Below, in pieces: positions 27,215-35,945 of a stretch of 64,000 nucleotides of DNA (positions are counted from its first letter, which is position 1; each line of letters starts with the position of its first letter). The position numbers and the translations under genes were made by a program. Location: contig DUBS01000019.1 of the NCBI GenBank assembly GCA_012960225.1, positions 1-64,000 of the forward strand. The letters are read 5' to 3'. The stretch comes from Gemmatimonadota bacterium (lineage in GTDB: Bacteria > Gemmatimonadota > Gemmatimonadetes > Longimicrobiales > Gaopeijiaceae). Under the pieces are notes generated by a model. That model had not been told where the DNA came from, did no database searches, and saw nothing but the letters and a program-made list of their open reading frames with translations.

Positions 27215-29026
27215 TCAGAATCCTTCCGGAGTCGGGGTGACGGGCTCGGGAATTAGTTCCTGAACGGGCGGCTTACTCGGTGGTGGCTTCGTCTGTGGGT
27301 AAAAGTCCGTATCAGACTCGGGTGAGCTGTACTCGTACGGCCCCCTGTAAACGACAGGCATTTCGGGGAAGTTCCCATGTGGGGGTGGTGAAGGAACTGT
27401 CCATTCAAGCGTGTTCGAGTCCCAAGGATTGTTACTTGCTTTCTCGCCTCTGAAGATGCTCCAGAAGAAGTTAAAGGCATAAACCGACTGAGCTGCCACC
27501 AATAGGAACACGCTGATAGAAATAAACTGGTTCATTGGCTGCAGTGGAGCCAAGTACTCGTACTGTGTGAAATCATAAATACGTCGCATCATGCCTTGCA
27601 GGCCAAGATTATGCATCGGCCAGAAGACCAGATTGTAGAGCACGATCGTGAGCCCGAAGTGCACCTTATTTAAGGTCTCATTCATCATCCGGCCGAACAT
27701 CTTCGGGAACCAGAACGTGATCCCTGCGAAAATCGCAAACAGGCTACCGCCGAAAAGTACATAGTGGATGTGCGCGACAATGAAGTATGTGTCGTGGATG
27801 TATATATCCACGGGCGTCGAAGCCATGAAGATCCCCGAAAGACCTCCGATGATGAACATCGATACGAACGCTAGTGCATACAACATCGGTGAATCGAGGT
27901 GAAGATCCCCTTTCCAGATCGTTGCCAACCAGTTGAACGTCTTGATTGCTGATGGTACCGCGATCGCCATGGTCGAGATCATGAACGATGTACCCAAAAG
28001 CGGATTCATCCCACTCATGAACATGTGGTGGCCCCACACAATCCATCCCAGGAACCCGATACCAATGATCGCCAACACCATCGAGTGATATCCGAAGATG
28101 GGCTTCCGTGCGCGATTGGAGATAACCTCTGATACAATTCCCATGGCCGGAAGAATTAAGATATAGACCTCCGGATGACCAAAGAACCAAAAAAGATGCT
28201 GCCAAAGCAGTGGCTCACCACCGACTTCGGGGCGGAAGAACCCCGTCCCTATCGTCTGATCAAAAAGCAGCATGATCAGTGCGCCAGCCAGAATGGGGAT
28301 GGCCAACAGAATGAGGATGGCGGTGACAAAAAGAGCCCACGTAGCCAGCGGCATCCGGAACCAAGTCATCCCCGGTGCCCGCATATTAATCACGGTGGTG
28401 ATGTAGTTCACCGCACCCACGAGTGATGAGAACCCAAGGATGGTGAGGCTAGCCAACCAAAGCTGTTGGCCAAGATAGACCCCGGTCCATTCGCCTGAAA
28501 CACTCAATGGTGCGTATGAGGTCCAGCCCGCCCCCGCCGCTCCACCTTCCACCGCAAAGCTCGACAGCATCAGGATACCCGCAGGCACCGCAAGCCAGAA
28601 GGAGATCATGTTGAGCCGCGGAAACGCCATATCTTCGGCGCCAATTTGGAGCGGAATGAGGAGGTTCCCGAATAATCCGACAAGCAATGGCATGATCGCA
28701 AAGAAAATCATGATCGTGCCGTGCATGGTCACTAAGGAATTGTAGAACTCGGGGAGCATGATCGCCCCGTTCGGAGTCGGAGCCATCATCGCATCCGGTA
28801 GTAGCATCCCACCCGGCATCGGCTCGCCCGGGTAACCCAACTGCCACCGCATCATCGTAGCGAGCAGGCCACCGATGACCAGAAAAAAGAGACTCACGAA
28901 CATAAATTGCTTCGCGATCATCTTGTGGTCGGTGGAGAAAATATATTTCCGAATAAAGGGCAACTCGTGATGGTCGTGATGACCACCCTCCGCCGCGTGT
29001 ACCATCTCTTGTTCGATCGTGCTCAT
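27215..29026 (-). CDS. ctaD: Cytochrome c oxidase subunit I (aa3-type)
   Basis: A 603-residue catalytic subunit of an A-type heme-copper oxidase, reducing oxygen to water and pumping protons. Visible motifs are FSTDHKMIAKQ at the start; LVTMHGTIMIFF (low-spin heme His); FWFFGHPEVYILILPAMG with the His-Tyr pair at CuB; WGHHMFMSGMNP (two CuB His); and IHDTYFIVAHIHYVLFGG with the high-spin and low-spin heme His. About 12 core helices are present. The histidine-rich N-terminus (GGHHDHHEL) is unusual but not catalytic. The C-terminal tail is proline-rich. The order subunit II, I, III, IV is standard. Confidence 0.97.
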   Translation of the reverse strand: MSTIEQEMVHAAEGGHHDHHELPFIRKYIFSTDHKMIAKQFMFVSLFFLVIGGLLATMMRWQLGYPGEPMPGGMLLPDAMMAPTPNGAIMLPEFYNSLVTMHGTIMIFFAIMPLLVGLFGNLLIPLQIGAEDMAFPRLNMISFWLAVPAGILMLSSFAVEGGAAGAGWTSYAPLSVSGEWTGVYLGQQLWLASLTILGFSSLVGAVNYITTVINMRAPGMTWFRMPLATWALFVTAILILLAIPILAGALIMLLFDQTIGTGFFRPEVGGEPLLWQHLFWFFGHPEVYILILPAMGIVSEVISNRARKPIFGYHSMVLAIIGIGFLGWIVWGHHMFMSGMNPLLGTSFMISTMAIAVPSAIKTFNWLATIWKGDLHLDSPMLYALAFVSMFIIGGLSGIFMASTPVDIYIHDTYFIVAHIHYVLFGGSLFAIFAGITFWFPKMFGRMMNETLNKVHFGLTIVLYNLVFWPMHNLGLQGMMRRIYDFTQYEYLAPLQPMNQFISISVFLLVAAQSVYAFNFFWSIFRGEKASNNPWDSNTLEWTVPSPPPHGNFPEMPVVYRGPYEYSSPESDTDFYPQTKPPPSKPPVQELIPEPVTPTPEGF

Positions 29027-29070
29027 CTCGTCTTCCGGTCAGAGCTGTTAATTGGGGTTATCGAGTTCAT

Positions 29071-29742
29071 TTATGGCTGTTGTTGTTGGGCCTGGGAACT
29101 AGACCAGGCTTGGAAATCGGCAGCAGTGTAGATGGTCAGTGTACCGCCCATCGTTGTATGTCCAATTCCACATAATTCCGCACAGCCAATGGTATAATCA
29201 CCGGGCTGGATGGCTTCAAACCAGACTGTAATGTCTTGCCCAGGTACAGCATCCTGCTTGATGCGCATTTCTGGAAGGAAGAACGAATGAATAACGTCCT
29301 CCGAACGAAGTGTAATTACTATGGGCTGGTCTTCTGGAGCGTGCAATTCATTGAGCGTCTCAAAATCGTCGCTCGTCCCCAATGCACCGTCGGGGCCTGG
29401 ATACGTCACATTCCACTCAAACTGTTTGCCCGTCACAATGACCTCTAGCCCCGCAGCTGGCACATCAACCTTAACGGTGTCCCAGACACCCTTGCTTACG
29501 ACACCAATCCACAGGACGATCACGAGTGGGACCATCGTCCAAGCGATTTCCATCTTGGTGCTTCCGTGATCGTAGGTCGCCTTACGCCCTTCCTTGTGTC
29601 TATACTTGAAGATGAAATAGAACAGCAAGGCCTCAGTGATAAAGAAGGTGATCCCTGTAATCCAAAGGATCACGTAGTAAATCCCATCGATATCACCCGA
29701 GACAGTCGAAAAGCTCGGAGGTAGTATCCAACTCCAGTTCAT
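29071..29742 (-). CDS. ctaC: Cytochrome c oxidase subunit II (CuA)
   Basis: A 223-residue subunit with two N-terminal transmembrane helices (about residues 20-45 and 70-90) and a periplasmic cupredoxin domain. The CuA ligands are visible: His in EDVIHSFFLPEMRIKQDA, then Cys, Cys, His and a downstream Met in GCAELCGIGHTTMGG. No heme c site follows, so this is an aa3-type rather than caa3-type subunit and needs a separate cytochrome c donor; several are encoded nearby. GGAG precedes the ATG. Confidence 0.95.
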   Translation of the reverse strand: MNWSWILPPSFSTVSGDIDGIYYVILWITGITFFITEALLFYFIFKYRHKEGRKATYDHGSTKMEIAWTMVPLVIVLWIGVVSKGVWDTVKVDVPAAGLEVIVTGKQFEWNVTYPGPDGALGTSDDFETLNELHAPEDQPIVITLRSEDVIHSFFLPEMRIKQDAVPGQDITVWFEAIQPGDYTIGCAELCGIGHTTMGGTLTIYTAADFQAWSSSQAQQQQP

Positions 29743-29794
29743 TAATTTCTCCAGCGAGAGAGCTTAGGTCTGCCCTCTGGACAAGTCCTCGATG

Positions 29795-30652
29795 TTAGTG
29801 GTCCACCGCTTGGTGGCCGTCTGGGTGCAGCAAATCGATTGGTTCACCCATTGGCACCGGTGAACCAGCCATTACTTCAGTAAACTCAAAAGAGATTTCC
29901 GTCGTTCCGCCAGTCGTAACCGTAACGTTACTCGTCATCGTACCGAGCTGTTCATGCCATGCTTCTATCACGTAGTCACCCGGCGGCAGCCCATCGAGAG
30001 ACACAGAGCCATCTGAAGCAGAAACAGCAAAGTACGGGTGATCAACTATCCCAATGTAGGAATTCATCCAACCGTGTACGTCACAACGCACCGGGACCAT
30101 CACTTCAGCAACAGGGAATGACCGGTTCGTTTCCATGTCGACTGGCTGACTGACATTGAACCCTCGATTTTCTGTTGGTGAGGCATTGATGTTGTGCAGG
30201 AGGCCATCGCTGTTACGTATTGCGATGTCCTGACCCACCTGAACACCAAGTACATGTGGACGGTACATGCAGCCGTCCTGATTCAGGACCACAGCTGCTG
30301 TTGGTGTTGGAAAGCTCAGAGACTCCAGGCCTTCCTTTACATACACGAATACGTTGGCCAGCCCACCATTCTCACCACCGACAAAGCCTTCTTCTGTGGG
30401 AGTCGTCGAATGCTTCGCCGCGCAAGTGGCCTCAGAGCCCATGTTGATCTCAGCCATCATCGGGGCCGCACCAGAAAAAGTCACCATGCCAGCGACATTC
30501 CCGGCAGTCGCAGCGTCAACCGGTGACTCGGCGGGAGCAGCATCAGCAGCTCCAGCATCAGCACCACCTCCATCGCCACCACCACAACCGGCAATGACGA
30601 ATACGCTTACCAGGAGTGCGGTATTCCGCAGCTCATTAAATCTCTCGATCAT
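29795..30652 (-). CDS. Cupredoxin-like / carboxypeptidase-regulatory-domain lipoprotein
   Basis: A 285-residue exported protein with a lipobox (VFVIAGC) and a low-complexity Ala/Asp/Gly linker after it. The central domain reads like a cupredoxin-type fold (GQDIAIRNSDGLLHNINA, then VMVPVRCDVHGWMNSYIGIV), with candidate metal ligands His, Cys and His in HNINA and CDVHGWM, and a possible Met. The C-terminal part is a carboxypeptidase-regulatory-like beta-sandwich (SVSLDGLPPGDYVIEAWHEQLG). I infer a periplasmic blue-copper-like electron carrier or copper-binding protein, since it sits between the EB_dh cytochrome and the CuA subunit. GGAGG precedes the ATG. Confidence 0.75.
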   Translation of the reverse strand: MIERFNELRNTALLVSVFVIAGCGGGDGGGADAGAADAAPAESPVDAATAGNVAGMVTFSGAAPMMAEINMGSEATCAAKHSTTPTEEGFVGGENGGLANVFVYVKEGLESLSFPTPTAAVVLNQDGCMYRPHVLGVQVGQDIAIRNSDGLLHNINASPTENRGFNVSQPVDMETNRSFPVAEVMVPVRCDVHGWMNSYIGIVDHPYFAVSASDGSVSLDGLPPGDYVIEAWHEQLGTMTSNVTVTTGGTTEISFEFTEVMAGSPVPMGEPIDLLHPDGHQAVDH

Positions 30653-30665
30653 GCTTCCTCCATAC

Positions 30666-32501
30666 CTACTTCAAGGTTCTCGTGTGTACCCAGGTCCCAA
30701 TCAGCGCACCGAGCCCGGCGATCGCCAGAAGTCCCCCAATGATCGCCCACCAAAAGCCCAGGTCCGCATAGCCAGCTTCCCAGCCAGCTCTGCTGTTTTG
30801 ATATGATCCGAATGCCATTCCGAGCCAGATTACACCCACTCCCATCCCCGCCAATTGCTTTCTTCTTGCAGTTCTTTTCGCCCGTGCGGCAGCGTCTGGT
30901 TCCCGCCACATCCCGCTTCCCACCTGTGCTTGGCGCACAACAAGAAGGCCGAATAGGAGTGTGAGCGCTAGTGCTACTGGCGGTGCAACATAAACAGCAA
31001 CCGGCGTCGGCTGCCCGAGAACTAAGAAATACCAAGTACTTACGGCTCCCTGGCTGCCACTTTCACCATTGTCACCATCCCATGCCTGGAACGCCATCGG
31101 TACTGCCTGACCAGCGGCCAACGCTAAATCTTCTGCACCCCCAGTATCAAGGGGTCTCACGAAAAGAACTTTCCACTGACCATCAGCATGTTGTGCAGTT
31201 GCGCGAACATGTTGCTCAGAATCTGGCTGTCTGGCCGCGGTGCCCATGCCCCGGGCAATGCTCTCAAAGGCTCCTGTTATATCGCTCTGCCAGGTCCAAG
31301 TATAGGCAGGTCTTCGGGCATCCCCTTGCAAGAAATAAGGCCGCTCCTGGCCTTCAGATAATTGCTGTGGAAACTGCACTACAAGCTGGTCAGCAGTACC
31401 TGACCCAGTCGCCGCCCCCTCATCCTCCGAACCCATCGTGGTTACAACCTGGCCACCGAAGTCGGTCCACAGTGTATCAGGGCTCTCTGATGGATCACCC
31501 CAACTCACGAGTAGCGCTAACTCCCGACCATCGTGAACTGCCTGCACCCATACAGCATCTACCCGTGGGTTGAACCAGCGAGGCTCGACGATAATCTGAC
31601 CAGACAGCGGCACATAGAAACGTTCAGTTTCTTCCCAGACTGCATCTTCGACCGTTTGAGGAAGGGGTGTATCGGTCAGAAGCTTCGCAGTAACGACCTC
31701 CTCTACACTGGGTTCTTCCTCAGGTGAAAGGCTGCGAACGTAGTGCGCGAGACTCCAAAGATCCTCATTCGTGATTACCCCTGCATCTACGATGTCAGAA
31801 AAGGTCGCCATGGGCGTCCCATCTAGACCAGTTCTTAGGACCCGGTATATCTCTTCTACCTCGCCGCCTCCGTTGAATCTCCAGTTCTCAGTCAGGTCTG
31901 CTGCGGAAATCGGGAAGCCAGCGTCATCGTTAAGCGTCGGCGCAGATTCACCGTCACCCCGGCCTTGTTGGCCGTGACAGCGCCAGCACTCAACCGATTG
32001 GTATACCTCTTCGCCCCGAGCGATAGCGTCTTCGCCTCCACTCGTGGCTCTACCGAAATCGAGTGGAGTAGGCGGGTCACCCTGAAAGAACCGTGAGAAT
32101 GTCTTGAGGTAGTCAACCAAGGCGAGTCTCTCGGCCTCCGTAAGCACCTCTTCCCAACCGGGCATTGCCGTGCCGGGCATGCCCTCATTGATCACCTTAA
32201 GCATGTCCGCATCGGTCGGCAGTTCGCCTGACGACGTAGTCCTGACCTGGTAGAGGGCTAACGTGAAGTCCCTCGGCCTAGGAAGCATCGTATTGGCGGC
32301 GGGCCCTGCCCCAGCACCGTCCTCGCCGTGGCACCCGGCACACCACTGATTGTATACCACCTCACCGTCCACCTGCGCGCTAAGATCGGCGGGCACAAAC
32401 GGTAGGCTCGCTGCTAGGAGCAGGCTCGAAAAGGTTATGTGTCGAGATGAGAGGAGCCCTTTAAACCAACCACAGGAGCGGAGATTCGGCAGCACAAGCA
32501 T
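30666..32501 (-). CDS. Diheme cytochrome c with ethylbenzene-dehydrogenase-like heme domain
   Basis: A 611-residue exported membrane protein. After a signal peptide, two cytochrome c domains carry CAGCH (near residue 54) and CWRCH (near residue 172). A beta-rich domain from about residue 260 to 480 resembles the EB_dh family, the heme b-binding gamma subunit of DMSO-reductase-type enzymes (ATAQHADGQWKVLFVRPL, TWYFLV). Three hydrophobic helices lie at the C-terminus (VALALTLLFGLLVV, GMGVGVIWLGMAFGS, WWAIIGGLLAIAGLG). The ATG at 32501 overlaps the preceding stop (TGATG), showing coupling to the monoheme cytochrome gene. No molybdoenzyme subunit is nearby, so it probably serves the bd-like complex upstream. 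Confidence 0.85.
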   Translation of the reverse strand: MLVLPNLRSCGWFKGLLSSRHITFSSLLLAASLPFVPADLSAQVDGEVVYNQWCAGCHGEDGAGAGPAANTMLPRPRDFTLALYQVRTTSSGELPTDADMLKVINEGMPGTAMPGWEEVLTEAERLALVDYLKTFSRFFQGDPPTPLDFGRATSGGEDAIARGEEVYQSVECWRCHGQQGRGDGESAPTLNDDAGFPISAADLTENWRFNGGGEVEEIYRVLRTGLDGTPMATFSDIVDAGVITNEDLWSLAHYVRSLSPEEEPSVEEVVTAKLLTDTPLPQTVEDAVWEETERFYVPLSGQIIVEPRWFNPRVDAVWVQAVHDGRELALLVSWGDPSESPDTLWTDFGGQVVTTMGSEDEGAATGSGTADQLVVQFPQQLSEGQERPYFLQGDARRPAYTWTWQSDITGAFESIARGMGTAARQPDSEQHVRATAQHADGQWKVLFVRPLDTGGAEDLALAAGQAVPMAFQAWDGDNGESGSQGAVSTWYFLVLGQPTPVAVYVAPPVALALTLLFGLLVVRQAQVGSGMWREPDAAARAKRTARRKQLAGMGVGVIWLGMAFGSYQNSRAGWEAGYADLGFWWAIIGGLLAIAGLGALIGTWVHTRTLK

Positions 32502-33355
32502 CAGTGCTCTTCCTCTTCCAGTTCCCACGTGCGCGGATCACGCCCCGTCTGCTCGTAAAGGAAGATGATCACAGACCAAATTTCATCCGCAGTCAAGAAG
32601 TTCTCCCACACCGGCATCGCCGAGTTCCAGGGGTTTCCTTCATTTGGCAGCCCTGGACCACCCTTGGCGATCCTCCAGAAAACAAAACTTTCCGTGAGCA
32701 TCGCGATCGTACCGCCATCCTGGAAATTTATCGGTTCGGGGTTGAAGATCTGCGCGTAATGCCCGCGACCCTGGAGGCCATCACCGTGACACGCGAGGCA
32801 ATTTTGGTAATAAACCCGCTTGCCTTCCTCATAGTGTTCCTCAAGCAAGCCTGTCGACCTCAGAGGATTCTCAAGTCCATCAAGAACCATCTGTTCGCCT
32901 TGGAACGTGATGGCTGAAGGGGGAGCTGGGTGAATTGCTCGGAAACTCGGCGGAGCAGACACATCAGGCCGGGCACTGAGGTACGTCTGGGTTGCCACCA
33001 GAGCGGGAACTATGACAAAAAGAGCACCACGCCAGATTCGCCGATCTGGTCGCACCAAGACGTCGTGAATTGGCTGCTTGAACTCCGACCAGCGCTCTTC
33101 GTTATCGCTCACCCAAAGAAGGATGCCCACAAGCGCAATGACCAGGTACTCGAGAACCACCGTGTTTGGTACAGGCGCGCTGGGTAAACCAAACAATGGT
33201 GGTATGCGCGGAATACCGTGTTCAATCAATACGTAGGCAAGTGAGAAGACAGCGGTAGCTTGTCGGAAAGGCGTATTGAGGAATCGTCCCATCAATGAGC
33301 CTATCGGACGGAATGGAGCACCTAGCAGGCGGAAGACAGACTTCAAAGCGCCCAT
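32501..33355 (-). CDS. Membrane-anchored monoheme cytochrome c
   Basis: A 284-residue protein with three or so N-terminal hydrophobic segments (TAVFSLAYVLI, VVLEYLVIALVGILLWV, WRGALFVIVPALVATQTYL) and a C-terminal cytochrome c domain with CLACH near residue 193. A candidate distal Met is in NSAMPVWENFLTADEIW. The anchored layout suggests an electron-transfer subunit of a membrane complex rather than a free cytochrome. The gene is four bases from the preceding diheme gene and its stop overlaps the start of the following one. It belongs to the operon beginning with the universal stress and radical SAM genes. Confidence 0.85.
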   Translation of the reverse strand: MGALKSVFRLLGAPFRPIGSLMGRFLNTPFRQATAVFSLAYVLIEHGIPRIPPLFGLPSAPVPNTVVLEYLVIALVGILLWVSDNEERWSEFKQPIHDVLVRPDRRIWRGALFVIVPALVATQTYLSARPDVSAPPSFRAIHPAPPSAITFQGEQMVLDGLENPLRSTGLLEEHYEEGKRVYYQNCLACHGDGLQGRGHYAQIFNPEPINFQDGGTIAMLTESFVFWRIAKGGPGLPNEGNPWNSAMPVWENFLTADEIWSVIIFLYEQTGRDPRTWELEEEEH

Positions 33356-33358
33356 ACC

Positions 33359-34138
33359 CTAGCCCCCTTGTCCCGCCAAGAAGTCCACGAGTAACTCAAG
33401 TTGCCGAGCCGTTAGCAGGTCCGGAATAGTTAGCGGCATGGACCCCGCCAAGTGGTCGAACCCTTCCGCTATCTCAGCTCCGGGATCGATGATGCCCCGG
33501 CGGATACGATCCGCCTCGATGCGGGAACCCATCCCATCAAAGGGCGGGGCAAGCTCGGCTCCTTCCCCATTCAGCATGTGGCACGCGAGGCAGAGATTGC
33601 CGCGCATAATCTCAAGCGGGTCAGTCGACGCTACTGCTGGCCCCCCTGCAGGTGCTGCTGCATCAGCTTCTGCTGCTGCAGCCACGTCTGCCCCCGTGAC
33701 AGTCACTACACCTCCCTGGTCTTGGAGAAAAGCGACAAGCGCCCAGATTTGTGCCCCCGAAAACACTCGTGCCTGGAAGACCATGGGATCGAAGCCACCC
33801 TCAACCACATAAGCCATCGGGTTCATCATCGACTCATGGAGATACGCCTTACAGTCCTGGCCCGGGACCCGAGTCCCGCATCGTGTTCCGATCGTACCCT
33901 CGCCGTTGTAGCCCGTGAGGAGGTTTGGGGCTCGAGTCTCCAACCCGTGGCAGGTCGTGCACCCAGCGCCACCGTTATAGAGTTCCCCTCCGGCCGCTAC
34001 GAGTTCGGCTTCGCTAACATCTGAGGAAAAGCTGAGCTCTTCAGGCACCACTGATTCGATCTGCGGAATCGCATTCGCGATCCATGTATAGATGGAAATA
34101 GTGCCGATCATCACCCCAAGGATTTTGATATTCGTCAT
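33359..34138 (-). CDS. Membrane-anchored diheme cytochrome c
   Basis: A 259-residue protein with an N-terminal signal-anchor (ILGVMIGTISIYTWIA) and two cytochrome c domains: CTTCH near residue 61 and CLACH near residue 180, separated by an Ala-rich linker. Met candidates are in ESMMNPMAYV and GSMPLTIPDLLTAR. ATG 34138, with AGGAG seven bases upstream, starts just after the stop of the bd-like gene and is preferred to a start at 34195 that overlaps it. It probably takes electrons from the bd-like quinol-binding subunit. Confidence 0.85.
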   Translation of the reverse strand: MTNIKILGVMIGTISIYTWIANAIPQIESVVPEELSFSSDVSEAELVAAGGELYNGGAGCTTCHGLETRAPNLLTGYNGEGTIGTRCGTRVPGQDCKAYLHESMMNPMAYVVEGGFDPMVFQARVFSGAQIWALVAFLQDQGGVVTVTGADVAAAAEADAAAPAGGPAVASTDPLEIMRGNLCLACHMLNGEGAELAPPFDGMGSRIEADRIRRGIIDPGAEIAEGFDHLAGSMPLTIPDLLTARQLELLVDFLAGQGG

Positions 34139-34139
34139 C

Positions 34140-35945
34140 CTATATCTCCTGGTCCCTGGCCGCTGGAGCTGAACCCGTTGCTCCACCTCCCACACCCGAG
34201 ATCACAGGTTTTTCAGCTAGGCCACCAACCCAAAAGATAAAGGCGACCATGCTGAGAAAGATGAGTACACATACGGAAATCACGATTGATGCGTAACCAA
34301 GCGCTGGGGTAGCCGCATCCACACTTGTATCTCTCAGAACCTCAAACACATGCCAGTGTTGTCTAATTCCACTCCTGGCAAAGCCCATCAAGCCCATGAG
34401 CCAAGTAAAAGTCACCGCGAGGATAAAAAGAGCGTACTGGGAACGTTCTGGCATCTCACCCCAGCGGATTTCCCCTCGCGATTTGGCCCCACGCATCATC
34501 AACATATCAATCACAACGATAAGGATGATCGCGGTAATCACTGCAAGCACCTGATAAACACTAAATCCGATGCGCACAATCGAGGGGACGAAGTACCCAT
34601 ACACTCCGTAGAAAAGGACCACAGCGGCAGCAATAACGAAAAGAGCTCCCTGGATTGTAGTGCCCCTTTTCTCCCAGGACACAACCGCCTTCTTATTGGC
34701 TCTACGGTAGAGTAGGAATGACAGAAACGTCGTCAGAATCATAAAGTTGACAGCAGTGTTCTTTGCGCTCATGACCCCGAGTACGCCCAAGAATGGGTGG
34801 AACTGCCCACCCATGGCAGTAATCTCAGCGCGGTTCGCAATCATGTTTCGTGGCGTCGCCCAAACGGCCGCGCCAATCAGGAGGACGAGTAACATCCACT
34901 TCGTGTACGGCATGAAGCGTTCCGCACCTGGGATCCGGCCCATGCCAATCCAGAGGTAGTAGTTACCAGCGAGAAAGAGGACACCAATCAGGAAGGCTTG
35001 AACCACCCACAGCCAGCTCATGAACCCACCCATCATCGTGGTGCCCATCTGCTGGTTGAACTCGTAGATTTCTCGGCCTAGCCAGTAGCCAGCAAAGGGC
35101 AGTACGATGAGCGCGCTCATCGCGATGAAATTCCCGATGTAGCCCATCCAGTCGTAGTGCGCTCGCTCCTCATCAGTTTTCGCTGAAAGGAAGCGGAAGG
35201 CAGCATAAGCCCCAACAATCGCGCCACCGAAGACGATGTTGGCTATGAACCGGTGGATATTGATCGGCATCCACGTCGCGTTCGCAAATGCGCTCCAGAA
35301 CTGCACCATTCCTGGAGCCGTATCCGGGGTAACCTCAGCGGGCGGACTCATCATGTATGTGAGCCAGGAATTAGCGATCAACATCACCGCCGTACCCCAG
35401 AGGTTGAGAAGGATACCTAGGCCCCAATGGCCCCATTTTGCCCGACCCTTCTTCCACCGATCCCAACCATAGTAGTAGAGGTAAAGCGTGAACGACTCGA
35501 AGAAGAAGATCCCCACGTAAACCCACATCGACGGGGCAAAGATCTCTGATAGATAACCCCATAACCCGGGATAAAGTGTGATCAGCCCGAAGACGAGGAC
35601 CGCACCCCACATCGCTGTCGCCGAGTAAGAAACCAGCAACAGTCGGGTGAACTCCTTCGCTAGCTTGTCGTATCGATCGTCAGAGCTAAAGATCCCGATC
35701 GCCTCAGCAACAACGGCAAACATCGGTACACCAAGCACGAATGCTGCGAAAAAGAGATGAAGCTGAGCAGCAATCCAGATGGCGGCCCGACTACCGATGA
35801 TGGGAAAGTCACCATATTCCCGAGGCGTGTAGCCCTGTGCTGCCAAGGGTTCAATTGCAATCGCTATTAATCCAATGGCCGCCACAATTGCCACTGGCAA
35901 GCTAGCCTGCAGCCAGGACCATCGCCCACGACTACGCTTAAGCAT
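34140..35945 (-). CDS. Cytochrome bd-like oxidase subunit I with altered GRQPW motif
   Basis: A 601-residue polytopic protein with about 12-14 hydrophobic helices. It resembles CydA: the helix-1 heme ligand region reads AAIWIAAQLHLFFAAFVLG, and a C-terminal segment SGIRQHWHVFEVLRDTSV aligns with the CydA signature GRQPWxVxGxLRT, keeping Arg-Gln and Trp but replacing Gly and Pro by Ile and His. No CydB-like partner is present; instead three c-type cytochromes follow. bd-like subunits with attached cytochromes are known from Nitrospira and relatives, with unproven function. I infer a quinol-oxidising heme b subunit that may pass electrons to the cytochromes and the adjacent aa3 oxidase. Coupled to the radical SAM gene by an 8-base overlap. 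Confidence 0.8.
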   Translation of the reverse strand: MLKRSRGRWSWLQASLPVAIVAAIGLIAIAIEPLAAQGYTPREYGDFPIIGSRAAIWIAAQLHLFFAAFVLGVPMFAVVAEAIGIFSSDDRYDKLAKEFTRLLLVSYSATAMWGAVLVFGLITLYPGLWGYLSEIFAPSMWVYVGIFFFESFTLYLYYYGWDRWKKGRAKWGHWGLGILLNLWGTAVMLIANSWLTYMMSPPAEVTPDTAPGMVQFWSAFANATWMPINIHRFIANIVFGGAIVGAYAAFRFLSAKTDEERAHYDWMGYIGNFIAMSALIVLPFAGYWLGREIYEFNQQMGTTMMGGFMSWLWVVQAFLIGVLFLAGNYYLWIGMGRIPGAERFMPYTKWMLLVLLIGAAVWATPRNMIANRAEITAMGGQFHPFLGVLGVMSAKNTAVNFMILTTFLSFLLYRRANKKAVVSWEKRGTTIQGALFVIAAAVVLFYGVYGYFVPSIVRIGFSVYQVLAVITAIILIVVIDMLMMRGAKSRGEIRWGEMPERSQYALFILAVTFTWLMGLMGFARSGIRQHWHVFEVLRDTSVDAATPALGYASIVISVCVLIFLSMVAFIFWVGGLAEKPVISGVGGGATGSAPAARDQEI

